Source: Aphrocallistes beatrix
Taxonomy: Eukaryota > Porifera > Hexactinellida > Sceptrulophora > Aphrocallistidae
Reading direction: 5' to 3'
Assembly (NCBI GenBank): GCA_963281255.1
Contig: OY725490.1
Span: forward strand, 6,076,001 to 6,140,000
DNA length: 64,000 nucleotides
Below, in pieces: positions 32,956-44,239 of this stretch. Within the stretch, counting starts at the first letter, position 1; each line of letters opens with the position of its first letter. The notes under the pieces are model-generated. The model did no database searches and was not told where the DNA came from. It worked only from the letters and a program-made list of their open reading frames with translations. The position numbers were made by a program, and so were the translations under genes.

Positions 32956-34182
32956 TCAAAAGATTGCAATTGCTTTAGAACCGCTCTTGAAGGATAACAC
33001 AATACTTCCGTCTCTACCAATATCAATACCACATGGCTCTGCTAGATCAAATTCAGTAAAAGAGACTGAGTGAATGAGATCTCCTTCTGGAGATAAGATG
33101 AAGAGAGAGTTGTTACGATAATCTGTGATGAGAAAGTTTAATTGAGAATCAAAGTTGAAATGACAAATATCATCAGAGAGGAGTGGAAGCTTTGGAATAG
33201 TTTTCAGGAGTTGATCTGTTTTAGAGAATAGTTTAATAACACCAGTCATCTCTACAATGTAGATTGTATTATTTCTCACTCGCAAACAATAAGAATTATC
33301 TATTGAGTTATTCGCCATAATTCTTTTGAATTTAAGATTTAAATCAAACACAGAAATACGTTTATTCCGAAACTCAACAACAAATAATTCTTCTTTATCG
33401 ATATCGAGACCAAAAGGAAGATTCAACTGACCAGATTTAGATCCTTCAGAGGTGTTAGATTTTTTCAAAAGATTAAAAGTATTCAAACACCATTTTGATA
33501 TGAAACATCCAAAACCTGAAATGTAAATAGAATTATCAAAAATAACAATCTCCCATGGTCTCTGTAGAATATCTCCACCAAACTCAGACAAATAATCTCC
33601 TTCCAAACTCCAAACTTGAATACGAGAAATACATCCATCAGCTATGAATATTCTTAGATTTTCATTATCAATCACAACACCACTAGGCTCAGACTCTCCT
33701 TTTCCTTTCCCAAACGTACCAAACACTTTCACAGGTTTAGAGAGTTGAGTGTAATTCCTGACTAACACATTGTCAGTCTTTTTTTTCAAAGAACCGAAAT
33801 TTGAAATCTTAGAATTCAAATCATTTCTGTCACAAACAAATCGAGCTTGTGGATAATGGAGTTTCTGTTCTTTCTCACTAATCTCGTTACTTAGATCAAT
33901 GATTCCCTTTTCCATTGAGGTTCTAGCTTTATTTAATTTCAAAGTTGCTAGGAACTGTTCCATCTCAGTTCGTTCTCTCTTAATCTCTTCTAAAGATTGG
34001 ATACAGCTAGCTCGTGTTCTGTTGAACTCTTCTTCCCATTGGTTCAGCTGTGTCAGGAGAACTTCTCTCCTCTCATTCACCTTCTGTATCAGAGAATGGA
34101 ATAGCTCTTCTATTTCTCTCCTCACACTCTGGAACACATTCTCTCTATCGGGATCTGGAAGTTCCACCAAACGTGTAGCCAT
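32956..34182 (-). CDS. coiled coil-NHL repeat protein, copy A3
   Basis: Intact 408-aa ORF. The ATG is at 34182 (MATRLVELPDPDREN); the frame is open a few codons upstream but without an ATG. The coiled coil is nearly identical to the other copies. The propeller has its own loop set: IADGCISRIQ, GGDILQRPW, ISGFGCFISKW, LPFGLDID and AEPCGIDI. One residue is missing at GESEPSG compared with GEF.P.G in the paralogues. No adjacent B gene. Confidence 0.87.
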   Translation of the reverse strand: MATRLVELPDPDRENVFQSVRREIEELFHSLIQKVNERREVLLTQLNQWEEEFNRTRASCIQSLEEIKRERTEMEQFLATLKLNKARTSMEKGIIDLSNEISEKEQKLHYPQARFVCDRNDLNSKISNFGSLKKKTDNVLVRNYTQLSKPVKVFGTFGKGKGESEPSGVVIDNENLRIFIADGCISRIQVWSLEGDYLSEFGGDILQRPWEIVIFDNSIYISGFGCFISKWCLNTFNLLKKSNTSEGSKSGQLNLPFGLDIDKEELFVVEFRNKRISVFDLNLKFKRIMANNSIDNSYCLRVRNNTIYIVEMTGVIKLFSKTDQLLKTIPKLPLLSDDICHFNFDSQLNFLITDYRNNSLFILSPEGDLIHSVSFTEFDLAEPCGIDIGRDGSIVLSFKSGSKAIAIF

Positions 34183-34261
34183 CTGGAATTTAGACTTCAA
34201 CTTAATTTTATGATTAGAATTTGAATAAAATGGAAGCTAAATTGTTTCAGTTTTATTAGTT

Positions 34262-34340
34262 ACAAGCGCGCTTCGCTTGCTTGCGCTGCGCGGCTTGCGG
34301 ACACTTTGTGTCCGCAGAGTCGCCCTGTGGGCGCCTGGAG
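34262..34340 (+). mobile_element. HINE-like GC-rich end fragment
   Basis: ACAAGCGCGCTTCGCTTGC through CTTTGTGTCCGCAG and GGGCGCCTGG. Only the hairpin end is preserved. Confidence 0.6.
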
Positions 34341-34385
34341 TTACCCAATCTAAACTATTTTTGGATTTGTTTTCCTTTATATATA

Positions 34386-34626
34386 TACCGTAAACTGGGG
34401 TGACTTTGGCCCTAGGAGGTGACTTTGTCCCACAATAGCAATTTTAATAAAATATACTCAAACTTATGAATCAATGTAATCACATTGATAATATGTTGAA
34501 TGAAACTCTCAATATATCCAAAAACATTTAAATAGCAATATTTCTTAAGTTTGAGTATATTTTATTACAATTGCTATTGTAGGGCAAATTCACCTCCTAG
34601 GACCAAAGCCGCCCCAGTTTACGGTA
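34386..34626. mobile_element. palindromic MITE
   Basis: About 240 bp, nearly a perfect palindrome. The ends TACCGTAAACTGGGGTGACT and its complement start with TA, suggesting Tc1/mariner-type insertion. The inverted arms (CTAGGAGGTGA…AGTATATTTTATTA) meet near 34510. No ORF. Confidence 0.7.
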
Positions 34627-35536
34627 TTGTAAACAAAGGTCAACGAATAACTTTTCATATGGATCCGAAAATATTATATTCGAAATCTACACCCCTAAAA
34701 ACCCCATGTCAACCGTTGGAAGCTACTCTCTAGCATAATTTTCAAAATTCGTCAAATCGTGTGAAAATATGTATATAAAGGTGTGAAAATATACAAATAA
34801 CCTTTTTAACTGCCATACACTTTGATATATAATCGAGACATTCATATAAGTTATTGCTTTGAAGTATTAATTGCAATTACAGCCTACAATATTATCGTAT
34901 AATGATTTCTATAGTGAGAGTGAAGCCGTACATAGTATTGTATAGAAAAGGTGTGAAAAATTGTTTTTCATATTTTTTGCAGAGGTGTGAAAATTTCGCT
35001 TAGATTTTCGAACTTAATCCTAGATTCATTATTTGACACCTACATGCCAATTTTCGTATCTCTACGACTTGCCAATTCTTCAATCAATTCGGACAAACAA
35101 ACAAAAAAACAAAAATCCTAGCATTTTAATATATAAGATGTTTGTATTAGTTGTAGAGAAAATGATACTGATGGACAGATAGTGCAAGATTAGAACACTC
35201 ATCTCGATGCGAATATCAATGTCTGCATTTTATACACAAATAAATAGGCTCCTGCAGTTGTAAAATAATATCAAACCTATGGCTAGGTTATCAGAAAAAT
35301 TAGTCCAGGGAGTCATTTTTAATCCGATCAAAAGTGGTCCAAAAAGAATGTTAGAACAATATATTTACTAAAATAAAGCGTGCGATGCGTATTCACTTAA
35401 CAATTACTCTAGGAGGTCCCTCTACCGCTCATTTTTCGTATCACTCCAGTGCCAGATTCGGTGAATCGGGATTGTTGTGAGCAGTAGTATTGTATGAGCT
35501 CTATACTATCTTTTTAAAATATTACTATTGTTCATG
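34627..35536. other. no gene seen
   Basis: AT-rich. It contains GTGTGAAAAT repeats (34760-34990), and from about 35140 sequence related to the 5' flanks of A genes (AGATAGTGCAAGA, AATAAATAGGCTCC). It is probably an eroded part of a duplicated unit. Confidence 0.4.
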
Positions 35537-35544
35537 TTCTAAGT

Positions 35545-35688
35545 CAGGGCTGTCCAACTATATTTACTTCGGGCCGCAACTGCTTCATACCATTTAGTGG
35601 CGAGCCGCAATACAGGGGGCGTGCACTCGGGATGGGTATGAATAGAGGAATTTTGGACGCAACGCGGGCCGCCTGTTGGACAGCGCTG
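35545..35688. mobile_element. hAT-type MITE with 8-bp target duplication
   Basis: 144 bp, ends CAGGGCTGTCCAAC and GTTGGACAGCGCTG, flanked by the perfect duplication TTCTAAGT (35537-35544, 35689-35696). CGGGCCGC is repeated inside. No ORF. Confidence 0.85.
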
Positions 35689-35698
35689 TTCTAAGTAA

Positions 35699-36230
35699 TT
35701 ACTCGCTTCGCTTGCTTGCGCTGCGCGGCTGGCGGACACTTTATGTCCGTCGGAGGCATCCTTTGGGCGCCTGGGATACATTGATTAATTATAAGGGAGA
35801 GAACCTCTCTAAATATGTCTGTCCTACAGTTATAATCGATATCGCACGAAAAATCAACAAATTTGTCAATTTTTAAAATTTTTGATGAGTAATGATGACG
35901 TCATAACAAAGTGATGAGTCATCATTTTTTGACAATAGCTACATCATATGTGAGGTATGTTAGTATACAGATTCTATCAAAATTTCAGCCTTCTATCTCC
36001 TATAATGGCTGAGTTATGCTCGAATAACTGTATTGCTTAACTTTTAAAAATGTTACAATGACGTCATAATTCCATGATGAGTCGACATTTTGTTCTGAGC
36101 TCAGAACTTACTGGAACCATAGCCAAAAAACTCCCACATGCCAAAAATCAGCTTTCTGCGCCCGGCAGTTTCTTCAATCAATTCGTTACAGAGATATATA
36201 CATATCCTTACTATTAAAACTCGATTAATT
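35699..36230 (+). mobile_element. HINE-like element
   Basis: Nearly complete: CTCGCTTCGCTTGC, hairpins, GATATCGCACG, the TGACGTCAT core and ATCAATTCGTTACAG. It is followed by an inverted AT-rich end (ATCCTTACTATTAAAACTCG) instead of the expected orientation, so a second copy has joined or recombined there. Confidence 0.7.
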
Positions 36231-36421
36231 TGTACAAGCGAAGATGAAATATCGGATAATAAGTACGATTTGTGGGTCCCCTTCAGTGCGTTTTCAATAC
36301 TAAATACATCAGTTAATACGAACACGGATAATACGAACAGGTGTGTGCCTACGAGCACTTTGAATATGGTACGTAGTATGTACGTAGATAGATACTAGAC
36401 AGATATTTCTCAATGAAAATA

Positions 36422-36619
36422 CAGTCAAATCTCGTTAATACAACATGGATAATGAGTTCTCTATTTGACAAGTACAATTTCATACTCTCACGTAGTTATC
36501 ACTATGTATATTAAGTATTTTGGACAAATGTGGCTATGTACGTACTTCGGTTAATACGTACTCCGGATAAAGAGTACAAATCTCCACGGTCCCTTGGTGT
36601 GTTATTAACGAGAGTCGAC

Positions 36620-36621
<2 letters not shown>
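36422..36621. mobile_element. pogo/Tigger-type MITE
   Basis: 200 bp with ends CAGTCAAATCTCGTTAATAC and TATTAACGAGAGTCGACTG, TA at the left edge. The interior has CGGATAA and ACTTCGGTTAATACG repeats. A more degraded relative fills 36240-36370. Confidence 0.6.
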
Positions 36622-36666
<45 letters not shown>

Positions 36667-37158
36667 AACGAATTGATTGAAAAAACTGCCAGGCACAGAA
36701 AGCTGATTTTTGGCATGTGGGAGTCTTTTGGCTATGGCTCCAGTAAGTTCTGAGCTCAGAGCAAAATGTCGACTCATCATGGAATTATGACGTCATTGTC
36801 ACATTTTTAAAAGTTAAGCAATACAGTTATTCGAGCATAACTCAGCCATTATAGGAGATAGAAGGCTGAAATTTTGATAGTATCTGTATACTACCATACC
36901 TCACATATGATATAACTATCATCAAAAAGTGATGACTCATCACTCTGTTATGACGTCATCATTACTCATCAAAAATGTTAATAATTGACAAATTTGGTGA
37001 TTTTTTGTGCGATATCGATTATAACAGTAGGACAGACGTATTTAGAGATGTTAATTCCCTTATAATTAATCAATGTGATCCCAGGCGCTCAAAGGGCGCC
37101 TCCGGCGGACACAAAGTGTCCGTCAGCCGCGCAGCCCAAGCAAGCGAAGCGCGCTTGT
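36622..37158 (-). mobile_element. HINE-like element
   Basis: Begins in a (TA)n tract of about 35 bp (36627-36662), then CGTAACGAATTGATTG, the TGACGTCAT core, GCGCCTCCGG and the terminal GAAGCGCGCTTGT. The AT-rich end is replaced by the adjoining MITE. A lone AT-rich end follows at 37170-37201. Confidence 0.72.
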
Positions 37159-37258
37159 AAATAAATAAATAAATATACATTAATCGAGTTTAATAGTAAG
37201 GATAATGATGAAAAGTAGTAAGGATTTCAAATATTTCTGTCCGATTAGAGTATATATA

Positions 37259-37735
37259 TACAAACGTGCTTCGCTTGCTTGTGCTGCGCGGCTGGCAGAC
37301 ACTTTGTAACCGCCGGAGGCGCCCTTTGGGCGCCTGGGGCCACATTGATTAATTATAACGGAGATAGCTCTAAATATTTCTGTCTTACTGCTAAAATCAT
37401 CAAATTCGTCAATTAAAATTTTTTGAAGAGTAATGATGACGTCATAACAGAGTGATGAGCCATTATTTTTTGATGAAAGTTGCATCATATGTGAGGTATA
37501 TTAATATCCACACTCCAGTAAAATTTCAGCCTTCTATCACCTAAAATGGCTGAGTTATAGCCGAAGAATTTCTAATTATAAATAAGTTGAGAATGACGTC
37601 ATAATTCCATGATGAGTCGACCTTTTCGTCTGAGGTCAGAACTTAGTGGAGCCATAACCAAAAGACTCCTACATGCCAAAAATCAGCTTTCTGTGCCTGG
37701 CAGTTACTTCAACCAATTCGTTACAGATATATATA
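37259..37735 (+). mobile_element. HINE-like element
   Basis: Starts ACAAACGTGCTTCGC and runs through the core to ACCAATTCGTTACAG and a short TA tract, where the next copy begins. It belongs to the subfamily with TAATTATAAATAAG in the core. Confidence 0.72.
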
Positions 37736-37736
37736 T

Positions 37737-39203
37737 ACAAGCGCGCTTCGCTTGCTTGCGCTGCGCGGCTGGCGGACACATTGTGTCCGCCCGAGGCGCC
37801 TGGGATCACATTGATTAATCATAAGGGATAACATCTCTAAATACTGTGTCCTACTGTTATAATCGATATTGCACGAAAAATCACCAAATTTGTCAATTTT
37901 TAAAATTTTGATGTGTAATGATGACGTCATAACGGAGTGATGAGTCATCATTTTTTGACTACCTTTTTTAGAATAAGAAATTTCAGTTTTTCGACCACAA
38001 CTCAGCCATTTTAAGTGATAGAAGGCTGAAATTTTAATAGAATGTGTATATTAATATATCTCATATATGATACAACTATCATAAAAAATGACTGATCACT
38101 CTGTTAAGACGTCATCATTACGTGTCAAAAATTATAAAAATTGACAAATTTGGTGATTTTTTCGTGCGATATCGATTATAATAGTAGGACAGACCATAGC
38201 CTAATATAATAAGGCCTCAGAGTAACTTGCGAATTTGGCACTAGGAATGCAGTAGAAGATGGTTGAAGAAATACATGAGCTGCCTTAAATCATTAACAAA
38301 GCACAATAGAGCTTAAGAATGTATTACCAGCATATATAAATATGGTGTCAAAGCACCCATATCCGTTGTTAAAATTTAGATTAGTCATCAAATGATTGCG
38401 CAGCAGGCTATATTTGGGTCAAATTTAGTGATTTTCAGAGGCCGTTTAAGGGCACTTCTAAGTGAATGTGTTAATACGAAAAATTTGGAATTTTTTCATG
38501 GAATGTTCTTACATTCCAGTGTTGCTATGGAAACGTGTTTTGGTCAGTTGGGGCTATATCTTGAAAACAGCGATAGCTAGATATTCAAATATAACCCCAT
38601 TTGATAGCGAATAGGCTACTTCCTATTTAGCTATAATACAATTTATCATATTGGTCACATTTTGTAATTTGTCGAATATCCCGTAAACCATTGAATTTAG
38701 ACACAGAAATTGTATTATAGCTAAATAGGAAGTAGCCTATTTGCTATCAAATGGGATTATATTTGAATATCTAGCTATCGCTGTTTTCAAGATATAGCCC
38801 CAACTGACCAAAACACGTTTCCATAGCAACACTGGAATGTAAGAACATTCCATGAAAAAATTCCAAATTTTTCGTATTAACACATTCACTTCTCAGTTCT
38901 ATGCGAAAAAACTTATAATAAAAACGCCCTTAAACGGCCTCTGAAAATCACTAAAACTAACCTGTTGCGCAATCATTTGATGGCTAATCTAAATTTTAAC
39001 AACGGATATGGGTGCTTTGACACCATATTTATCTATGCTGGTAATACATTCCTAAGCTCTATTGTGATTTGTTAATGATTTAAGACAGTTCATGTATTCC
39101 TTCATCCATCTTCTACCGCATCCCTGGTTAAGTTACTCTTAGGCCTTATATATAGTAGGCTATGAACATACATATTTAGAGATGTTTTCTCCTTTATAAT
39201 TAA
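37737..39203. mobile_element. head-to-head HINE-like sequences split by a foldback element
   Basis: 37737-37955 is a plus-oriented GC-rich half. From about 37960 the sequence continues as a minus-oriented core up to 38194, then resumes after the foldback element at 39165-39203 (ACATATTTAGAGATG). The join near 37955 makes a large palindrome. Confidence 0.6.
38195..39164. mobile_element. foldback element, copy 3
   Basis: 970 bp, the same family as copies 1 and 2, with ends CATAGCCTA and TAGGCTATG and arms meeting near 38670. It is inserted in a HINE-like copy. The flanking 7-mers GACAGAC and AACATAC match at five of seven positions, an older, diverged target duplication. Confidence 0.8.
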
Positions 39204-39643
39204 CAAGCGCGCTTCGCTTGCTTGCGCTGCGCGGCTGGCGGACACAAAGTGTCTGCCAGAGGCTCCCTTCGGTCGCCTGAGGTCACATTGGTTGATTATA
39301 AGGGAGATAGCATCTCTAAATATGTCTGTCCTACTGTTATAATCGATATTACTCGAAAAATCACCAAATTTGTCAATTTTAAATTTTTTTGATACGTAAT
39401 GATGACGTCATAACAAAGTGATGAGTATTCATTTTTAGATGATAGTTGCATCATATGTGAGGTATGTTAGAATACATATTCTATTAAAATTTCAGCCTTC
39501 TATCTCCTATAATGGCTGAGATATGCTTTAATAACTGTATTGCTTAACTTTTCAAAATGTGACAATGACGCCATAATTCCATGATGTGTCGAGATTTTCG
39601 TCTGAGCTCAGAACATAGTGGAGCCATAGCCAAAAGACTGCCT
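39204..39643 (+). mobile_element. HINE-like element, truncated
   Basis: ACAAGCGCGCTTCGC through the core to GGAGCCATAGCCAAAAGACT, lacking the AT-rich end. Confidence 0.7.
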
Positions 39644-39747
39644 ATCACAATAGAAACCATTGTACGACACTACAATATATCGTTATTGTTATTAATACTT
39701 CAAACTTGCAAGGTTGCAACCGAATAGTTCAATACTGGGTTAGACTC

Positions 39748-40622
39748 CAGTGTTTCCCAAACTGGGGGTCGCTGAACAATTTTCAGGCCTCAAATTCAGG
39801 CCTCAAATTCATATACTATTGAGGGATTTATTTAGCAAGTTGTCAAATATATTTGTTCCGTCTAACCAAGTTTGTTTATGGTTGCTTTCAGTGTCTGAAG
39901 ACTCATGGTGATAATTATTTCAAAACATTTTTTTTGAATGTGTAAAGATCGTTGTGATTCAATCATAACAACTCTACTGGATAATATGCATAGTGTATCT
40001 TTCCTAGTTATAAACTGCATCAGTTGGTTCATTAAGAATCGCAAGAAATCACAAACCTCATACTCCCTTGTGCAAAGGACATGGTCCAACTTATTTTTGG
40101 AAATGAATTCGCCAAAAAGTTATCATATATCCCTCTTTCTAATAACACCGTCGAGCGAAGAATTTCTGATATGTCGGATAATATCCTGAAACAAATTGTG
40201 AAACAATTACTCGTTTCTCCTTTAAGTTGTTTTCTTTGCAACTTGATGAGTCTACAGATATTTCATCATGCTCACAATTAATGGTATTTGTCCGTTATGT
40301 TCACGATTATAAATTAAGGAAGAGTTTTTGCTCTGTCATGAACTTGAAACCACAACAAGAGCACAGGATGTCAAAAGTGGAAGATGATCTACGTTGCGCA
40401 CTCTCTACCACATAACCTGAAATACATGAGTTAGTTAAGCAGAAACAACTGCATCCCTCTCATTAGAAAACATTATTAGAAATAATATTATATACCATGT
40501 CATTATACTTAAGCATGAATTGATCAAGAGTTATTATATGATCCTCGTTAAGTTTGGGGGGTCGCGAGGTTTTTGATCAACTAAAAGTGGGTCGCTAAGT
40601 AAATAAGTTTGGGAACCACTTT
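39748..40622 (+). pseudogene. hAT (ZBED/SCAND3-like) element remnant
   Basis: Ends CAGTGTTTCCCAAACT and AGTTTGGGAACCACTT are typical of hAT elements. The flanks TTAGACTC and TTAGACCA are probably an eroded 8-bp target duplication. Inside, two frames (40081-40281, 40227-40415) contain IPLSNNTVERRISDMSDNIL and FSLQLDESTD followed by QLMVFVRYVHD, diagnostic of ZBED5/SCAND3-type transposases. Frameshifts and deletions make it non-functional. Confidence 0.75.
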
Positions 40623-41010
40623 ATTAGACCAAATAATAATAGTTGATATTCGGTTGGGAACCGAGTATCAGTATTCGCATTAGGTTAGAGTGACCGAATA
40701 TCAGTATTCCTATTCGGTTGAACTAACCGAATATTATCAGTATTCGTATTCGGTTAGGAAATAATCATGAATATTTATATCCGGTTCAATCGGTTTCAAC
40801 CTTGGTTATAAACTAATTTACCTGTCATATCCAGTCACTATCTGTAAAATAGGTCAACATATACAGTACTATAACAATTCACAGTCCTCTATATTATTTA
40901 TTTCAGCTGCGGCGCAGTATTAGAATTTATGAAGTACCCGAATAATATCAATATTTGGATTCGGTTAGAGTACCGAATATTATCCGTATTTGTATTCGGT
41001 TCAGGAACTA
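40623..41010. repeat. ATTCGGTT/AACCGAAT repeats
   Basis: Repeated motifs such as TATTCGTATTCGGTT and AACCGAATATTATC in both orientations, the same motif class as 13526-13690 and 20015-20170. No gene. Confidence 0.5.
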
Positions 41011-41012
41011 CG

Positions 41013-41475
41013 CGTACGAGGGGGACTGAGAGAATTAAAACTGTCTCCCTTGTAAGACGCATTTACCAGTAATCACCTTAGCTCTAAATATATTACTCGA
41101 GCTTAATCTAACTGCATAAAAAAGCAGAAATATACTTTGCAATAAACTATGTTTCATCTTACGAATGTGTGTTCATGTCTACAATATGGTACAAGGTTTT
41201 GCAGGCTAGATAGGAACGAAAAAGAGTAATTGAGTCTCGGAATGCAAATATATATTTTGAATCAGAAATTTAGATGATCTTATGATGAACTAAAAACGCT
41301 AAGAGAAAATTGGCCTTCTATTTTAGAGGAAGTAAATCATGTGGCCAAAGCTCTAAATATCAATTACCATTGCTGCGCGATGGTAGATATTTAGAGCTTT
41401 GGCAACAGCGCACTTAAACACATCAACATGGAATCTTCGCTTAATAATATTATATTAATTTTCATTATTAATAAT
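41013..41475. repeat. segment duplicated at 30493-30960
   Basis: Second copy of the TACGAGGGGGACTGAGAG block. Here it is followed directly by a hAT transposase remnant. Confidence 0.75.
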
Positions 41476-41489
41476 TATAATATTGCCAG

Positions 41490-41950
41490 GATGTCTTTAA
41501 CCATATACTAGTTGACTCTGTTTTGGAGGGCTTGAATAACGATATAGAGCTATATATCAATAAAACAACTCTTTGGATTCTTTATGGAATTATCTGGATA
41601 TGAGCAGAATATTACTAATCAATGTAAAGAATTCAAAAGGATTATCTAATGACATATCAGGTAAGGAACTTGAAGCAGAAGTTCTACATCTCAAAACACA
41701 ATTCACTATGCTAACTTATGTGATCATTCACTGGGTTCGCAGGCACTTCTCAATTATATCCATAAAATTAAATTAGAGGGACTATTCCCTAATTTATACA
41801 TTTGATAAAAAATATTCTTACTTTACCAGTCACAATCGCCACAGCTGAACGATTTAGTAAACTAAAATCAATCAAGAATTATTTGAGAAGTTCTAGCTGC
41901 AGGAGAGACTTTATTCTAAGGATTGAAAGTGAAATTGCTAGAAAATAGAT
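41490..41950 (+). pseudogene. hAT transposase, C-terminal half
   Basis: Broken frames. The part at about 41820-41948 reads LPVTIATAERFSKLKSIKNY followed by RIESEIARK, the C-terminal dimerisation region of ZMYM/TTF-type hAT transposases. The upstream part (41573-41776) has KGLSNDISGKELEAEV. The N-terminal half is missing here but present near the other copy of the flanking block. Confidence 0.65.
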
Positions 41951-41976
41951 TTCTCGCAAGCAGGAGCGGCGCGAGA

Positions 41977-42205
41977 GGGCAATCGATCAAATATAAAAAA
42001 TAATTTTGAAATGTAGCTGAGGGTCCAAGACCCCATCGCGAGGGATTCTCGCCCATGAGTGACCTCAGAGTATAAAACCTGACCCTGCTCGCAAGTAAGA
42101 GATTCTTTTGCATCGATTAAAGCCTGCAAAGACTTCAGACTAAGCTTTACAACGTTGACTAATTACTCCACTAACTGTAATATTAAACTAAAAGCATAAT
42201 TAATT
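41977..42205. repeat. 3' flank block of A4, duplicated at 32330-32565
   Basis: GAGGGTCCAAGACCCCATCG and GCATCGATTAAAGCC are shared with the A3 flank. This shows that A3 and A4 were copied with more than 2 kb of downstream sequence. Confidence 0.65.
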
Positions 42206-42604
42206 GATTTCTTTCCGTGTTAATGTTTAGGGAATGTGAAGCGGCCCTGTCAGATTTCCAATCAGAAGCCATAAATTCTCTCGACGGTCGTAATAGAAAG
42301 TATTTAAATACATCAAAAACAAAATAAATTAAACCGTTCTGAATAAAATAGGATGTTCGAACAAGAGAACAGACGATACATTTTTCAAGTCGATTCTTAG
42401 TCTGAATCAGTTCATAAAATTTGACAGAAATCAAATAGTACCACAATAATGCAGATAAGTCAATATCAACATTTTCTAATTGAGTTAATTCGTAGTCAAA
42501 CAAATACTAAATGGATATAGAATACAAGCTACAGGCGACTAAGATGCTAACTAAGATAGTTAATGAGTATAAGAGTTAGGACAAATGTTTCGCATAAAAT
42601 ACTG

Positions 42605-43837
42605 TCAAAAGATAGCAATTGCCTTAGAATCGTTTTGGAAGGATAACACGATACTTCTGTCTCTACCAATATCAATGCCAAATGGCTCTGCTAGATCAAA
42701 TTCAGTAAAATAGACTGAGTGAATGAGATCTCCTTCTGGAGATAAGATGAAGAGAGAGTTGTTACGATAATCTGTGATGAGAAAGTTTAATTGAGAATCA
42801 AAGCTGAAATGACAAATATCATCAGAGAGGAGTGGAAGCTTTGGAATAGTCTTCAGGAGTTGATCTGTTTTAGAGAATAGTTTAATAACACCAGTACTCT
42901 CTACAATGTAGATTGTATTATTTCTCACTCGCAAACAATAAGAATTAACAATTGCGGGATTCGCTATAATTCTTTTGAATCTAAGATTTAAATCAAAAAC
43001 AGAAATACGTTTATTCTGATACTCAACAACAAATAATTCTTCTTTATCGATATCGAGACCAAATGGACCATCCAACTGACCAGATTCAGATCCTTCAGAG
43101 GTGTTAGATTTTTTCAAAAGATTAAAAGTATTCAAACACCATTTAGATAAGAAATGTCCACTACAATCTGAAATGTAAATAGAATTATCAAAAATAACAA
43201 TCTCCCATGGATTCTTTAGAATATCCACACCAAACTCAGACAAATAATCTCCTTCCAAACTCCAAACCTGAATACGAGAATTATTTCCATCAGCAATAAA
43301 CATTCTTTGATTATCATTATCAATTACAACTCCTCTAGGATCAGAGAACTCTCCTTGTCCTTCCCCAAATGTAGCAAACACTTTCACAGGTTTAGAGAGT
43401 TGAGTGTAATTCCTGACTAGCACATTGTCAGTCTCTTTTTTCAAAGATCCGAATTTGGAAATCTTTGAATTTAAATCATTTCTGTCACATACAAATTGAA
43501 CTTGTGGATAATGGGGTTTCTGTTCTTCCTCACTAATCTCGTTATTTAGATCAGAAATTCCCTTTTCCATTGAGGTTCTAGCTTGATTGATCTTCAAAGT
43601 AGCTAAAAACTGTTCCATTTCAGTTCGTTCTCTCTTAATCTCTTCTAAAGATTGGATACAGCTAGCTCGTGTTCTGTTGAACTCTTCTTCCCATTGGTTC
43701 AGCTGTGTCAGGAGAACTTCTCTCCTCTCATTCACCTTCTCTATCAGAGAATGGAAAAGCTCTTCTATTTCTCTCCTCACTCCCTGGAACACATTCTCTC
43801 CATCGGAATCAGGAAGTTCCACCAAATGCGTAGCCAT
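42605..43837 (-). CDS. coiled coil-NHL repeat protein, copy A4
   Basis: Intact 410-aa ORF from an ATG (MATHLVELPDSDGEN). Coiled coil at residues about 15-110, then an NHL propeller. Its loop set is distinct: IADGNNSRIQ, GVDILKNPW, SDCSGHF, GPFGLDID and AEPFGIDI. The intact B2 gene lies upstream on the same strand, 766 bp away. This is the best preserved A-B pair. Confidence 0.88.
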   Translation of the reverse strand: MATHLVELPDSDGENVFQGVRREIEELFHSLIEKVNERREVLLTQLNQWEEEFNRTRASCIQSLEEIKRERTEMEQFLATLKINQARTSMEKGISDLNNEISEEEQKPHYPQVQFVCDRNDLNSKISKFGSLKKETDNVLVRNYTQLSKPVKVFATFGEGQGEFSDPRGVVIDNDNQRMFIADGNNSRIQVWSLEGDYLSEFGVDILKNPWEIVIFDNSIYISDCSGHFLSKWCLNTFNLLKKSNTSEGSESGQLDGPFGLDIDKEELFVVEYQNKRISVFDLNLRFKRIIANPAIVNSYCLRVRNNTIYIVESTGVIKLFSKTDQLLKTIPKLPLLSDDICHFSFDSQLNFLITDYRNNSLFILSPEGDLIHSVYFTEFDLAEPFGIDIGRDRSIVLSFQNDSKAIAIF

Positions 43838-44239
43838 CTGGAATTTAGACTCAACTTTCTTGATTAGAATTTGAATAAAATGGAAGCTAAATTGTTACAG
43901 CATAAATAGGTAAGATTTTATTCCTTATAACAGAAAATGTGACCGATGGACAGATAGTGCAAGAGCAGAATACTTAACACTCGATGTTTGTAAAAATAAT
44001 ACCAAACATGTGGCCAGGCATTGTCACAAAAAATTAGTCCGGGGGACCATTTTTTGTTCGACCAAAAATGGTCTAAAAACAATATAGGCATCATTTATAT
44101 CACTAAAATAAAGTATGCGATGATTACCCTAGGATAGGGGCCGGCAAACTATGCCACGCGTGCTGGCCTCTGTTAGGAGGTCTCTATGATACGGTGATAT
44201 TCGAACCCTCCTACTGCACATTTTTGTATCAGTCCAGTG

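Noticed and set aside
32722..32997. 91-codon plus-strand ORF overlapping the end of A3
   Set aside because: It overlaps the A3 coding end in antisense, and homologous flanks do not preserve the frame.
36627..36662. (TA)n tract as a promoter element
   Set aside because: It is the microsatellite that is a regular part of the HINE-like element.
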